A stretch of 64,000 bases of DNA from Collinsella aerofaciens (GCF_015557435.1 NZ_JADNOH010000070.1:1-64000); one strand, 5' to 3'; shown: positions 27,680 through 36,074, counted from the first letter of the stretch. The notes: generated by a model not told the origin, from the sequence alone. Program-made: numbers and translations.

Positions 27680-30600
27680 CTACTTCTTAATGCCGCGACC
27701 CAGGCGCTTGGCGACCGATGCCACGGCCTCCTCGCTCACCGAGTCACAGCTCGCACATCCGTCGTGGGCGCGCATCTGGCCGGTGACCTCGTCCATCGCG
27801 AGCGGCGCCACCTTCTCGAGCTTAAAGCCCTTGCCGGCACGCATGTTCTCCTTGGCCACACTGATCATGAGCTTAATGCGGTTGAGCTGGTTGACCTCGG
27901 ATGCACCGGGGTCGTAGTCCACCGCGACGATGTTGCTCTCGGGATGCTGACGGCGCAGCTCCTTGATCACGGCCTTGCCCACCACGTGGTTGGGCAGGCA
28001 CGCGAAGGGCTGCGTGCAGATGATGTTGGGCGCGCCGTGATCGATCAGGTCGAGCATCTCGGCCGTGAGCAGCCAGCCCTCGCCCATGTTGTTGCATACC
28101 GAAAGCACCGTACGAGCCTTGTCGGCCATGGTGCCGATACGCTCGGGCGCCTCAAAGCGCTCGGACTTCTCGAGCAGCTCCTCCACCGGCGTGCGCATCC
28201 AGTCCACCAGCTTAATAAGCGCCTGCATGCTAGCGCGAACCGTGGCAGAGCTTCCCAGCTCGTCCTTCTGCAGCTCGGCGTTGCTCATGGAGTACAGGAA
28301 GAAGTCGAGCAGGCCCGGCACCACGGCCTCGCAGCCCTCGCGCTCGATGACGTCAACCACGTGGTTGTTGGCCGTGGGATGGAACTTGACCAGGATCTCG
28401 CCGACCACGCCCACGCGCGGCTTGGTGCCCTCGCCCACAAGCGGCATGGTGTCGAACGCGCGGATGGCCTCGCGAGCGAGCTTGGTGTAGTTGTGCCTGT
28501 TGAACTTGGGCGCCAGCTTGCGGGCGCGCGCCATGCACTCCTCGTAGAGCGCGTTGGCGGCACCGGGCGTGGCCTCGTAGGGACGGCAGCGATAGAGCAT
28601 CTGCATCATCACGTCGCCAAAGAGCACGGCGTACACGGCCTGCTTGAGCAGCGCCGGCGTAATCTTAAAGCCGGGGTTGTCCTCGCCGAGCGCCACAGCC
28701 GAAAGCGAGATCACCGGAATCTCGGGGTGACCGCTCTCGCGCAATGCCTTGCGGATGAGCGCGATGTAGTTGGTGGCGCGGCAGCCGCCACCCGTCTGGC
28801 TGATGACCACGGCCGTCTTGGACAGGTCGTAGCGACCGCTCTCGATGGCCTCCATGATCTGGCCCGTCACCAAAATCGACGGATAGCAGATGTCGTTGTT
28901 CACATAGCGCAGGCCTGCCTCGACGGCGTCGTGGTCGGTCGAGGGCAGCAGCTCCAAATTGTAGCCGGCACCGCGGAATACCTCTTTGACCAGGTCAAAG
29001 TGAATCGGCGCCATCTGCGGGCACAGGATGGTGTAGCCCTCGTCGCGCATCTGCTCGGTAAAGGGCACCTTGGGCCACGCGGTCGAAGCGCTCTCGCGCT
29101 GTGCCTCAAACGTATACTTGCGGCTCGCGAACGCGGGGGCATCCGTGGAGGGCGCCACAGGCGCGGCATCGCCCTGCTCGTAGGCCTCGCCCGCGGCCGT
29201 GGCCTCGGCCAGGCGCTCGGCCTCCTGGTCCTTGAGCGCCGCCATGAGCGAGCGGATGCGGATGCGCGCGGCGCCCAGGTTGGACACCTCGTCGATCTTG
29301 AGCACGGTGTAGATCTTGCCGCTGGCCTCAAGGATCTCCTGCACCTGGTCGGTAGTCAGGGCATCGAGACCGCAGCCGAAAGAGTTGAGCTGGATCAGGT
29401 CCAGGTCGTTGCGCATCGTCACAAAACGGGCGACGGCGTACAGGCGGCTGTGGTACATCCACTGGTCGACGACGCGGATGGGACGCTCGGGCTTCACCAG
29501 GTGCGCGAGCGAATCCTCGGTAAAGACCGCAAAGCCAAAGCTCGAGATAAGCTCGGGCAAGGCATGGTTGATCTCGGGGTCGTTATGGTAGGGACGACCG
29601 GCGAGCACAATGCCGTGACCGCCATGGTCCTCGACCCACTTAAGAGCCTCCTCGCCCATGGTCTGGATGTCCTCGTGGAAGCGCGCGTCGGCCTCAAAGG
29701 CAGCGTTGACGGCGGCATCGACCTCGGAACGCGTGATCTTGGGTCCACGCACGCGACCGCGACCGGCCTCAGCATCGGCCACACGGTCGACGGCGAGCAC
29801 CTGGTACAGACGGCGCTTGAGCTCGGTCTTATCGTGATAGGGCACAAACGGGTACAGGAACTCGATGTTCTGCTCGCGAATCTCGTCGATATTGAGTGCC
29901 AACGCCGTGGGATAGCTCATGACGATGGGGCAGTTGTAACAGTTGCCGGCGGTCGGATCCTCCTTGCGCTCCCAGCGCACGCACGGCATCCAGATAAAGT
30001 CGACGTCGCGGTCGATGAGGTTCATCACGTGGCCGTGGCTCATCTTGGCCGGGTAGCACACGCTCTCGGACGGCATGGACTCGATGCCCGCCTGGTAGGT
30101 CTTTTTGCTCGACTGCTCGGACAGCTGCACGCTAAAGCCCAGGCGCGTAAAGAACGCATGCCAGAAGGGGTAGTTCTCGTACATGTTGAGCGCGCGCGGG
30201 ATGCCGACGGTGCCGCGCGGGGCCTCGTCGGGACTCAGCACCTCGCGGTTAAAGAGCAGCTCGTTTTTCTTTTTAAAGAGGTTGGGGGCCTCGGTCTTCT
30301 GCTTTTTGTGGCCGGCGCCCTTCTCGCAGCGGTTGCCGGTAATGAAGCGCCTGCCACCGCCAAAGTCGTTGACGGTAAGCTGGCAGTTGTTAGAGCAACG
30401 GCCGCAGCGAACATGCTTTTGCGTCACGGTGAGGTGCGCGATGTCCTCGGCCGAAAGGATGGTCGAGGTGCCGTCGGCGCCAGCGCGATCGCGGGCGAGC
30501 AGGGCCGCGCCATAGGCGCCCATGCAGCCGGCGATGTCGGGACGCACGGCATGAACGCCGGTGAGCCGCTCAAACGCGCGCAGCGTGGCATCGGACATAA

Positions 30601-32461
30601 AGGTACCGCCCTGGACGATCACCTGGCTGCCGATCTCCTTGGGATCGCGCAGCTTAATGACCTTGAACAGGGCATTCTTGATGACGGAATAGGACAGGCC
30701 GGCCGCGATGTCGCCCACCGTGGCGCCTTCCTTTTGCGCCTGCTTGACGCGCGAGTTCATAAAGACCGTGCAGCGGCTGCCCAGGTCGACGGGGGACTTG
30801 GCATGGATGGCGGCATCGGCGAACGCGCGCACGTCCATGTTCATAGAGACGGCGAAGCTCTCGATAAAGCTACCGCAACCCGACGAGCAGGCCTCGTTGA
30901 GCATGATGTGTTCGATCACGCCGTCCTTGACGCGCAAGCACTTCATGTCCTGGCCGCCGATGTCCAGGATAAACTCGACGCCGGGCAGGAAAGCCTTGGC
31001 GCCGCGCAGGTGCGCGACGGTCTCGATCTCGCCGGAATCGGCCTTGAGGGCCTCAATGAGAAGCGCCTCACCGTAGCCCGTGGTGGTCACGTGGCCAATG
31101 GTGCAGCCGGCGGGGATGTGGTTGTAGAAATCGGCCATGATGACCTTGGCCGTGCCCAGGATGTCACCGTTGTTGTTGCCGTACCAGGTGTGCAGCAGCT
31201 GGCCGTCCTCGCCCACGAGTGCGGCCTTCATGGTGGTGGAGCCGGCGTCGATACCGATGAACACGCGGCCGGTGTAGCCGTCGAGCTTGCCCTTGGGGAC
31301 GACCTCGGCGTCGTGGCGGGTTTTGAACTCGGCAAAGTCCTCGTCAGTGGCAAAGAGCGGGTCCAAGCGCTCGACCTCGGCACCCTGCGTGTCACCCAGA
31401 CTGTCGATGGCATCGATAAGCTGCGGGAACGTGCTGAGCTTGTTGGACTCGTGCGCCATGGCGGCGCCGCTCGCCACAAATAGGTGAGCGTTTTGGGGCA
31501 CAATGCGGTGCTCCTCGTCCAGGTTGAGCGTGAGGTAGAAGCGGTGGCGCAGCTCGGAGAGGTACTGCAGCGGGCCGCCCAGGAAGGCAACGTTGCCGCG
31601 GATGGGACGGCCACACGCCAGGCCCGAGATGGTCTGGGTCACGACGGCCTGGAAGATGGAGGCGGCCACGTCCTCGGGGCGGGCGCCTTCGTTGAGCAGC
31701 GGCTGGACATCGGTCTTGGCAAAAACGCCGCAGCGGCTCGCGATGGGATAGATGGTGGTGGCGTTGGCCGCGAGCTTGTTAAGGCCGCTGGCGTCGGTGT
31801 GCAGCAGAGTGGCCATCTGGTCGATGAACGCGCCCGTGCCGCCGGCGCAGGTGCCGTTCATGCGCTGCTCGATGCCATTGTCGAAGTAGATGATCTTGGC
31901 GTCCTCGCCGCCCAGCTCGATGGCGACGTCGGTAGCCGGGATGAGGGTCTCGACGGCACGTTTGCTGGCGATGACCTCCTGGACAAACTCCAGGTCGAGC
32001 CACTGGGACAGCAGCAGGCCGCCCGAGCCGGTAATGGCGCAGGTCATCTGGGCCGTCGGCAGCACGGTCGCAGCGCCCTCGAACAGGTCGCGGGCGCAGG
32101 CACGGACGTCGGTGTGGTGGCGCTGGTACTTGGCGTAGACGATCTGGTTGTCGTCGTTGAGCACGGCGAGCTTAACGGTGGTGGAGCCCACGTCGATGCC
32201 CAGGTGCAGGTTGCCACAAGCGTTCTCGGGGTTGAAGATCGCGCCTTCGGGGGCGTGGACGGCGGCTACGGGCTCAGCGGCGGTGGCGGGCTCGCTATCG
32301 ACGGACGTCTCCCCTGCTGCGTTCTTGGCATCGGCAACTGCCTCGGCAACTTTCTCGGCAGCCGCGGTCGCGGCCTTCTGCGCGGCGTCCACCACGGCGG
32401 GCGCGGCCTCGCGTGCGGCAGCGACCATGCGGTCCTTGATGCCCTCGACGAGTTTGCTCAT
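27680..32461 (-). CDS. Giant CoA-substrate-specific enzyme activase
   Basis: This 1593-residue fusion belongs to the BadF/BadG/HgdC activase superfamily, ATP-driven electron donors for radical 2-hydroxyacyl-CoA dehydratases and related reductases. An Ala-rich leader of about 80 residues precedes two ASKHA activase domains (GIDVGSTTVKLAVL near 88; GIDAGSTTMKAALVG near 403). Each has the cysteine pair for a shared 4Fe4S cluster (CAGGTG and SRCGVF; CSSGCG and SRCTVF). A CGRCSNNC motif and a DUF2229 domain follow, then a HgdB-like C-terminal region (VVISQTGGGCRATNY). No dehydratase genes are adjacent. The 12-bp gap to the TetR gene upstream suggests one operon. Confidence 0.9.
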   Translation of the reverse strand: MSKLVEGIKDRMVAAAREAAPAVVDAAQKAATAAAEKVAEAVADAKNAAGETSVDSEPATAAEPVAAVHAPEGAIFNPENACGNLHLGIDVGSTTVKLAVLNDDNQIVYAKYQRHHTDVRACARDLFEGAATVLPTAQMTCAITGSGGLLLSQWLDLEFVQEVIASKRAVETLIPATDVAIELGGEDAKIIYFDNGIEQRMNGTCAGGTGAFIDQMATLLHTDASGLNKLAANATTIYPIASRCGVFAKTDVQPLLNEGARPEDVAASIFQAVVTQTISGLACGRPIRGNVAFLGGPLQYLSELRHRFYLTLNLDEEHRIVPQNAHLFVASGAAMAHESNKLSTFPQLIDAIDSLGDTQGAEVERLDPLFATDEDFAEFKTRHDAEVVPKGKLDGYTGRVFIGIDAGSTTMKAALVGEDGQLLHTWYGNNNGDILGTAKVIMADFYNHIPAGCTIGHVTTTGYGEALLIEALKADSGEIETVAHLRGAKAFLPGVEFILDIGGQDMKCLRVKDGVIEHIMLNEACSSGCGSFIESFAVSMNMDVRAFADAAIHAKSPVDLGSRCTVFMNSRVKQAQKEGATVGDIAAGLSYSVIKNALFKVIKLRDPKEIGSQVIVQGGTFMSDATLRAFERLTGVHAVRPDIAGCMGAYGAALLARDRAGADGTSTILSAEDIAHLTVTQKHVRCGRCSNNCQLTVNDFGGGRRFITGNRCEKGAGHKKQKTEAPNLFKKKNELLFNREVLSPDEAPRGTVGIPRALNMYENYPFWHAFFTRLGFSVQLSEQSSKKTYQAGIESMPSESVCYPAKMSHGHVMNLIDRDVDFIWMPCVRWERKEDPTAGNCYNCPIVMSYPTALALNIDEIREQNIEFLYPFVPYHDKTELKRRLYQVLAVDRVADAEAGRGRVRGPKITRSEVDAAVNAAFEADARFHEDIQTMGEEALKWVEDHGGHGIVLAGRPYHNDPEINHALPELISSFGFAVFTEDSLAHLVKPERPIRVVDQWMYHSRLYAVARFVTMRNDLDLIQLNSFGCGLDALTTDQVQEILEASGKIYTVLKIDEVSNLGAARIRIRSLMAALKDQEAERLAEATAAGEAYEQGDAAPVAPSTDAPAFASRKYTFEAQRESASTAWPKVPFTEQMRDEGYTILCPQMAPIHFDLVKEVFRGAGYNLELLPSTDHDAVEAGLRYVNNDICYPSILVTGQIMEAIESGRYDLSKTAVVISQTGGGCRATNYIALIRKALRESGHPEIPVISLSAVALGEDNPGFKITPALLKQAVYAVLFGDVMMQMLYRCRPYEATPGAANALYEECMARARKLAPKFNRHNYTKLAREAIRAFDTMPLVGEGTKPRVGVVGEILVKFHPTANNHVVDVIEREGCEAVVPGLLDFFLYSMSNAELQKDELGSSATVRASMQALIKLVDWMRTPVEELLEKSERFEAPERIGTMADKARTVLSVCNNMGEGWLLTAEMLDLIDHGAPNIICTQPFACLPNHVVGKAVIKELRRQHPESNIVAVDYDPGASEVNQLNRIKLMISVAKENMRAGKGFKLEKVAPLAMDEVTGQMRAHDGCASCDSVSEEAVASVAKRLGRGIKK

Positions 32462-32473
32462 CTGTCTCTCCTC

Positions 32474-33184
32474 TTAGTTGTTGGGCTCGACGGCTGCGGC
32501 GGTGTCGGCCGCGTCCTCGAGCTGCAAATTCAATAACTTCATGCCGTATTCCGGCACGTTGATATCGATGGGTTGGCCATACAGGTCACCAGGGCGCACA
32601 AAAGCGAGCACCGTCATAATGCGCGCCATGGCCTCGGGCGATTCGGTGAGTCCACGCTCAAACCAGCGCTGAATCATGCCGACCTCGGCACTCACGACGT
32701 AGGTAACGTAGTAGTCAAAGAACGTGCCCAGCGCCAGGCCCAAAATACCCGTCTGCGCACGCGGCACCACAGCCTCACGCGCAGTGTCGATGATCCTTTT
32801 AATGAAGGCCTGGTCGCCGCCCGGACCCAACAGCGCACCGATTAAGTCGCGGTTGGCCGCAAGATAACGCAGTAGCTCAACCGAACCGGGCGCTGGCTCG
32901 AGCTCATCGATGTTGTGATAGAGGTCAGGCAACTGAGCTGCAGTGATGAGCTCAATGCGCTCACGGATCTCGGCCAGCAAGCCATCCTCGATTTGATTGA
33001 TAAAGTCGGGAATATCGCGGTAGTGCGAATAGAACGTGCGGCGCGTAAGGCCGGCACGCTCGGTGAGCGACGCGACGTTAATGCGCGAAAGGTCGCCGCT
33101 TTCGGCAAGCTCGCTGGCAAGTGCCTGGCGAAGGGCACGCTGCGAGCGAAGGGACCGGCGATCGCATTTCTCGAGCTGGGACAA
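32474..33184 (-). CDS. TetR-family regulator of the activase operon
   Basis: This 236-residue regulator has an N-terminal TetR helix-turn-helix (INVASLTERAGLTRRTFYSHYRDIPDFINQI, residues 34-64). Its ligand domain contains LGLALGTFFDYYVTYVVSAEVGMIQRWFERGL, as in the TetR_C_8-like group. I read the start as TTG at 33184, since AAGGAGG lies 4-5 nt before it and no nearer ATG fits. It is the first gene of a unit with the giant activase. Palindromes directly upstream (33207-33250) are likely autoregulatory operators. Confidence 0.85.
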   Translation of the reverse strand: MSQLEKCDRRSLRSQRALRQALASELAESGDLSRINVASLTERAGLTRRTFYSHYRDIPDFINQIEDGLLAEIRERIELITAAQLPDLYHNIDELEPAPGSVELLRYLAANRDLIGALLGPGGDQAFIKRIIDTAREAVVPRAQTGILGLALGTFFDYYVTYVVSAEVGMIQRWFERGLTESPEAMARIMTVLAFVRPGDLYGQPIDINVPEYGMKLLNLQLEDAADTAAAVEPNN

Positions 33185-33206
33185 ACGTCCTCCTTGTTAC
33201 TCAGCC

Positions 33207-33250
33207 TGTGCGCTATTGCACAGTGCGAGTATTATTGCACACCGTGTGCA
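33207..33250. promoter_or_regulatory. Two palindromic operators before the TetR gene
   Basis: TGTGCGCTATTGCACA (33207-33222) and TGCACACCGTGTGCA (33236-33250, perfect 7-bp arms) share the half-site TGCAC/GTGCA. They lie 23-66 bp upstream of the TetR start codon. They are the best candidates for the binding sites of this regulator. Confidence 0.6.
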
Positions 33251-33273
33251 TCAACACGTAAAGGCAATAATTT

Positions 33274-33306
33274 GGATGTGACGAAGGGCAGTCCCTTTGT
33301 CACATC
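33274..33306. repeat. GTCCCTTTGTCACAT palindromic repeat
   Basis: GGATGTGACGAAGGG and CCCTTTGTCACATCC form a 15-bp stem with one mismatch. The right arm recurs at 33721-33741, where it runs into the stop codon of the HAD phosphatase gene. The two copies bracket the candidate toxin-antitoxin locus. Confidence 0.75.
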
Positions 33307-33361
33307 CAGCGACCGCCTAGGTTGTGCCAGTTGTACCCGGCTTTTGGAGTGGCATTGCCGA

Positions 33362-33390
33362 TTGTTCAAAATGTCATTCGTGGGTAGAAT
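33362..33390 (+). promoter_or_regulatory. Candidate promoter of the antisense RNA
   Basis: TTGTTC and TAGAAT are separated by exactly 17 nt. Transcription would start near 33397 and run towards the 3' end of the convergent small gene. The -35 is a weak match; the -10 matches 5 of 6. Confidence 0.5.
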
Positions 33391-33396
33391 AGTGTC

Positions 33397-33478
33397 GACG
33401 GCAGCCCAAGTTCTGGAAAGCTGGGCAGCGCCGTTGTTTGCATTAGGGGGTCAACGCCTTAGCGGCGGCGACCCCTTC
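33397..33478 (+). ncRNA. Candidate antisense antitoxin RNA
   Basis: This is a predicted RNA of about 80 nt. It has a 5' stem-loop (ACGGC at 33398 with GCCGT at 33430, enclosing GCCCA/TGGGC) and a 3' hairpin at 33447-33475. It overlaps the last few codons and stop codon of the minus-strand small gene, so it would base-pair with the 3' end of that mRNA. This arrangement is like RatA/txpA or RNAII/fst. The call is inference from promoter, structure and position. Confidence 0.4.
33447..33475. terminator. Shared hairpin at the end of both RNAs
   Basis: GGGGTC pairs with GACCCC and an inner CGCC pairs with GGCG around TTAGC. The stop codon of the small gene lies in that loop. T-tracts are short on both sides, so it would be a modest terminator in either direction. 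Confidence 0.5.
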
Positions 33479-33584
33479 TGTCGCGCTTCGAACGCTGCTT
33501 GAGTGCCTCGGAAAGGCCGACAAGCGCCGTGAAGAACGGGACCAAAGCGGTCAGAAGTCTCACGAAATCAATCAAATCGGTCAT
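33459..33584 (-). CDS. Candidate type I toxin peptide (41 residues)
   Basis: The frame reads MTDLIDFVRLLTALV at the start, a single hydrophobic helix over residues 4-27, and ends with a basic tail KQRSKRDRRGRRR. This is the standard build of membrane-acting type I toxins (Fst, TxpA, TisB). GGAGG lies 8 nt before the ATG at 33584; the ATG at 33590 is too close to it. The ribosome site is sequestered: CCCTCCAT (33611-33604) can pair with ATGGGAGG (33600-33593) in the leader. A LexA-like box covers the promoter and a convergent antisense promoter faces the 3' end. I know no named family for it. Confidence 0.55.
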   Translation of the reverse strand: MTDLIDFVRLLTALVPFFTALVGLSEALKQRSKRDRRGRRR

Positions 33585-33648
33585 GGGCATCACCTCCCAT
33601 CAGATGGAGGGCGCTGCCCGACACATGGAGCTGCCGTCAACGATACCG

Positions 33649-33688
33649 ATTCTATCAAAACTTAGTTATATATACGAATATATGTTCG
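33649..33688 (-). promoter_or_regulatory. LexA-like box and -10 of the small peptide gene
   Basis: On the minus strand CGAACATATATTCG (33688-33675) matches the Gram-positive LexA consensus CGAACRNRYGTTYG at 13 of 14 positions. The -10 element TAGAAT (33654-33649) lies 20 nt further on, so the box covers the expected -35. Transcription would start near 33642. Confidence 0.55.
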
Positions 33689-33738
33689 CATGCCAAAGGT
33701 GCAGGGTTCTCATGAAAAAGGGCTGTCCCTTTGTCACA

Positions 33739-34602
33739 TTATTCGATGACGGTGCGAGAGTTTTGCTTGCGCATGGTGGCGAGCATGTGTTTGGGGACGG
33801 CGTGGACCATGCAGCTGCCGATGGTCGCGCTCGCGGCGGCCTTGGCTGCATCGCTTGCGTTTTTGGTCGCGTAGCTGTGGCGGAAACGCTTGAGCATGGC
33901 GATGTCGTTGCCGCCGTCGCCGTAGACCGCGACCTCATCCTCGGCAATACCGTAGTAGCCCGCCAGCCAGGCCACGCTCTCGCCCTTGTTGCACGCCACG
34001 TCCGTGATCTCGAACATCACCGGATCGAACGGCGCGTTGACCACGCGGTCCGATCGCTCGGCCAAATATGCCTTAAGGTCGCGCTCCAGCTCGGGCGAGG
34101 TCACGCGGCAGTTGATCTTGCACACATCGTGGCGCAGGATGTCACCGATCGACTGGTCGAAATACTGCTCCTCGTGATACCCGCCACGTGCACGCATGCC
34201 GCGCATCACAATACGCTTGATGGGGCTGTCCTTTTTAAAGCCCGCCTGATGCATCTCGAACGAACCGCTCGAGAACATGCCATCGGGCGTGGAGCAGTCG
34301 AAGCAAATGTCCGGGAATGCCTTGAGCAGCTCCTCGGTAACCTGCGGATCGATGGTCCAGGTTTTGAGCACCTCGCCATGACTGTCGCGCACGATTGATC
34401 CATTGGAGCAGCAGGCGTCAAGCGCCAGGCCCGTAAAGCCATGCTCGCCGATCGGCAGCGTCGAGCGTCCGGTCGCGGGAACCACATGCAGGCCAGCCTC
34501 GGTCAGCTCGCGAATGGCGCGGCGGATGGTTCCGTCGGCCTCGTGCAGGGCGTTCAGCAGCGTTCCGTCTAAGTCACTCGCAAACATCTTGATCATGGGC
34601 AT
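33739..34602 (-). CDS. Cof-type HAD-IIB phosphatase
   Basis: This 287-residue cytoplasmic HAD phosphatase of the Cof/YbiV type acts on sugar phosphates or flavin-related phosphates. Motif I is FASDLDGTLL (residues 7-16), motif II lies around PATGRS, and motif IV is VYGDGGNDIAML with the preceding Lys in NKGESVAWL. Two ATGs (34602 and 34596) fit AAGGAGAGG; the choice is open by two codons. The stop codon coincides with the end of a palindromic-repeat arm (33721-33741). Confidence 0.9.
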   Translation of the reverse strand: MPMIKMFASDLDGTLLNALHEADGTIRRAIRELTEAGLHVVPATGRSTLPIGEHGFTGLALDACCSNGSIVRDSHGEVLKTWTIDPQVTEELLKAFPDICFDCSTPDGMFSSGSFEMHQAGFKKDSPIKRIVMRGMRARGGYHEEQYFDQSIGDILRHDVCKINCRVTSPELERDLKAYLAERSDRVVNAPFDPVMFEITDVACNKGESVAWLAGYYGIAEDEVAVYGDGGNDIAMLKRFRHSYATKNASDAAKAAASATIGSCMVHAVPKHMLATMRKQNSRTVIE

Positions 34603-34710
34603 GCCTCTCCTTCGTCTGCACGATATTGTAGACGAGAACGGGCGTGCCCAAACAATGGCGTCCCGGCGCGACGTGCCACTGCCTCCACAAATTCACGGTG
34701 CCCCAGTGCC

Positions 34711-35973
34711 TTAAGACATTCGCCATAAGCGACTTTTCAGCCGATAAAACAGCGCTGTAATCAACGTCAGCACCGCCAACATTCCTGCGAATACAATCGC
34801 CGGAGTCCATCGATCATATGCGAGCCCGTAAACCAATTGGCCAATAGGCGTTGCACAGGAAAGCATCATATAAACGAGTGCCAGCACTTTTCCACAGAGT
34901 TCCTTTGGCGCTGACCGCTGAACAAATGAAACGATTTCGACCGATGCAATGCTTGCCCACGCCATGACCCATGCCGAGCCGGCCACAAGCGCGGCAAACG
35001 CAAATTCATCAGGACCGCTCAGTAGCGTGACAATAATCGGCACGACTCCAAGACAGATCATCGCAACATATCGACATATGCCCTTGAAGGAAAAACGATG
35101 TGACCAAATACCGACCAAACCACTGCCGACAAGACCACCTAAGCCCATAGCCACCTCAATAATCCCAACAAAGGATGACTGCATTCCGAGATGCTTCGCA
35201 ACAATAACGGGAGCACCAATCGTTAACCCAACTAACGCAAGGTTCAAAATAGCCGCAATCAAAAACACAACGAGCAATGATGAGTTTTGAGACAGGTACC
35301 GAATCAACTCCCGAAAATCGTTTCGGCGTGTCGTACGAATCGCGCCGTCTCCCATCGTTTCAGATGAGGCATTTTGCTTGAGTGCGCCCCCGAACAGCAG
35401 GGCTGAAATCGTAAACGTCAACGCCGCGGTTTCGCATAGAGTATCGATACCAAAGCACCCATAGACTGCCGTCCCGACTACAGGCCCCAAGATATTGCTC
35501 ATCATGATTATCTGCGAGACCAACGCAGTGGCACGCTCAACCTTTTCTTGGCCCGTCATACGCACCGCCTCAATTTGAAGCATCGGTTTCAGCAGCGATT
35601 GGATGCCATATTGGACGCAAAGCATTGCTGCCACGACAACCGCAAGAGGCAGCGAACGCTTCATGGGGATAAACAGCAGTGATGCAGCCATCAGAACAAT
35701 GCCGAGTACCACAAGAACCCCGCGATGTCTTCCCCGATCCGCCAAAATCCCGCCAACCGGAGTCGCGAGCACGCCCGGTATGAACGCTATCGCCGCAACG
35801 GCGCCATATAACGTTGAGGAGCCGCTGCAATCGAACAAGTAAAGCGGACACGCAAAGCACAGTGCCGACAGCATCGAATACGCACACAGCTGTGCAACAA
35901 GAAGACCAAATAGCCTGATAGATCGCACTGTTTTTGGCGCCAATGAAACGCTAATTCTTCGCATCCCAGCCAT
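34711..35973 (-). CDS. MFS efflux-type transporter
   Basis: This 420-residue protein has 12 predicted membrane helices and belongs to the MFS_3 (enterobactin exporter/drug efflux-like) group. The loop after helix 2 reads GGILADRGRHRGVLV. The start has GGGGGCAGG upstream. A TetR gene directly upstream and two matching palindromes in the gap make it a classic regulator-pump pair. Base composition is clearly lower in GC than the neighbours, and codons such as ATA and AGA are more common, which suggests horizontal gain. The exported compound cannot be inferred. Confidence 0.88.
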   Translation of the reverse strand: MAGMRRISVSLAPKTVRSIRLFGLLVAQLCAYSMLSALCFACPLYLFDCSGSSTLYGAVAAIAFIPGVLATPVGGILADRGRHRGVLVVLGIVLMAASLLFIPMKRSLPLAVVVAAMLCVQYGIQSLLKPMLQIEAVRMTGQEKVERATALVSQIIMMSNILGPVVGTAVYGCFGIDTLCETAALTFTISALLFGGALKQNASSETMGDGAIRTTRRNDFRELIRYLSQNSSLLVVFLIAAILNLALVGLTIGAPVIVAKHLGMQSSFVGIIEVAMGLGGLVGSGLVGIWSHRFSFKGICRYVAMICLGVVPIIVTLLSGPDEFAFAALVAGSAWVMAWASIASVEIVSFVQRSAPKELCGKVLALVYMMLSCATPIGQLVYGLAYDRWTPAIVFAGMLAVLTLITALFYRLKSRLWRMS

Positions 35974-35989
35974 AAGCCTGCCCCCAAAT

Positions 35990-36006
35990 ACATACTGTTA
36001 GTATGT
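35990..36006. promoter_or_regulatory. TetR operator 1
   Basis: ACATACTGTTAGTATGT is a 17-bp palindrome inside a larger perfect one (AAATACATAC at 35986 and GTATGTATTT ending at 36010). It ends 17 bp before the MFS start codon, so bound repressor would block its promoter or ribosome site. Confidence 0.75.
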
Positions 36007-36054
36007 ATTTAATGACTTGAAAAGGGCAGCCGTGGCTACCCTCACAAATCAATT

Positions 36055-36071
36055 ACATACCGTTGGTATCT
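36055..36071. promoter_or_regulatory. TetR operator 2
   Basis: ACATACCGTTGGTATCT matches operator 1 at 14 of 17 positions with the same spacing. It lies just past the tetR stop codon, 49 bp from operator 1. Confidence 0.65.
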
Positions 36072-36074
36072 ATA

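Noticed and set aside
27410-31483. A 1357-codon plus-strand open frame
   Set aside because: It lies antisense to the activase gene, has low-complexity His/Gly/Ala-rich translation, and is a product of third-position GC bias. The minus-strand gene has full domain matches.
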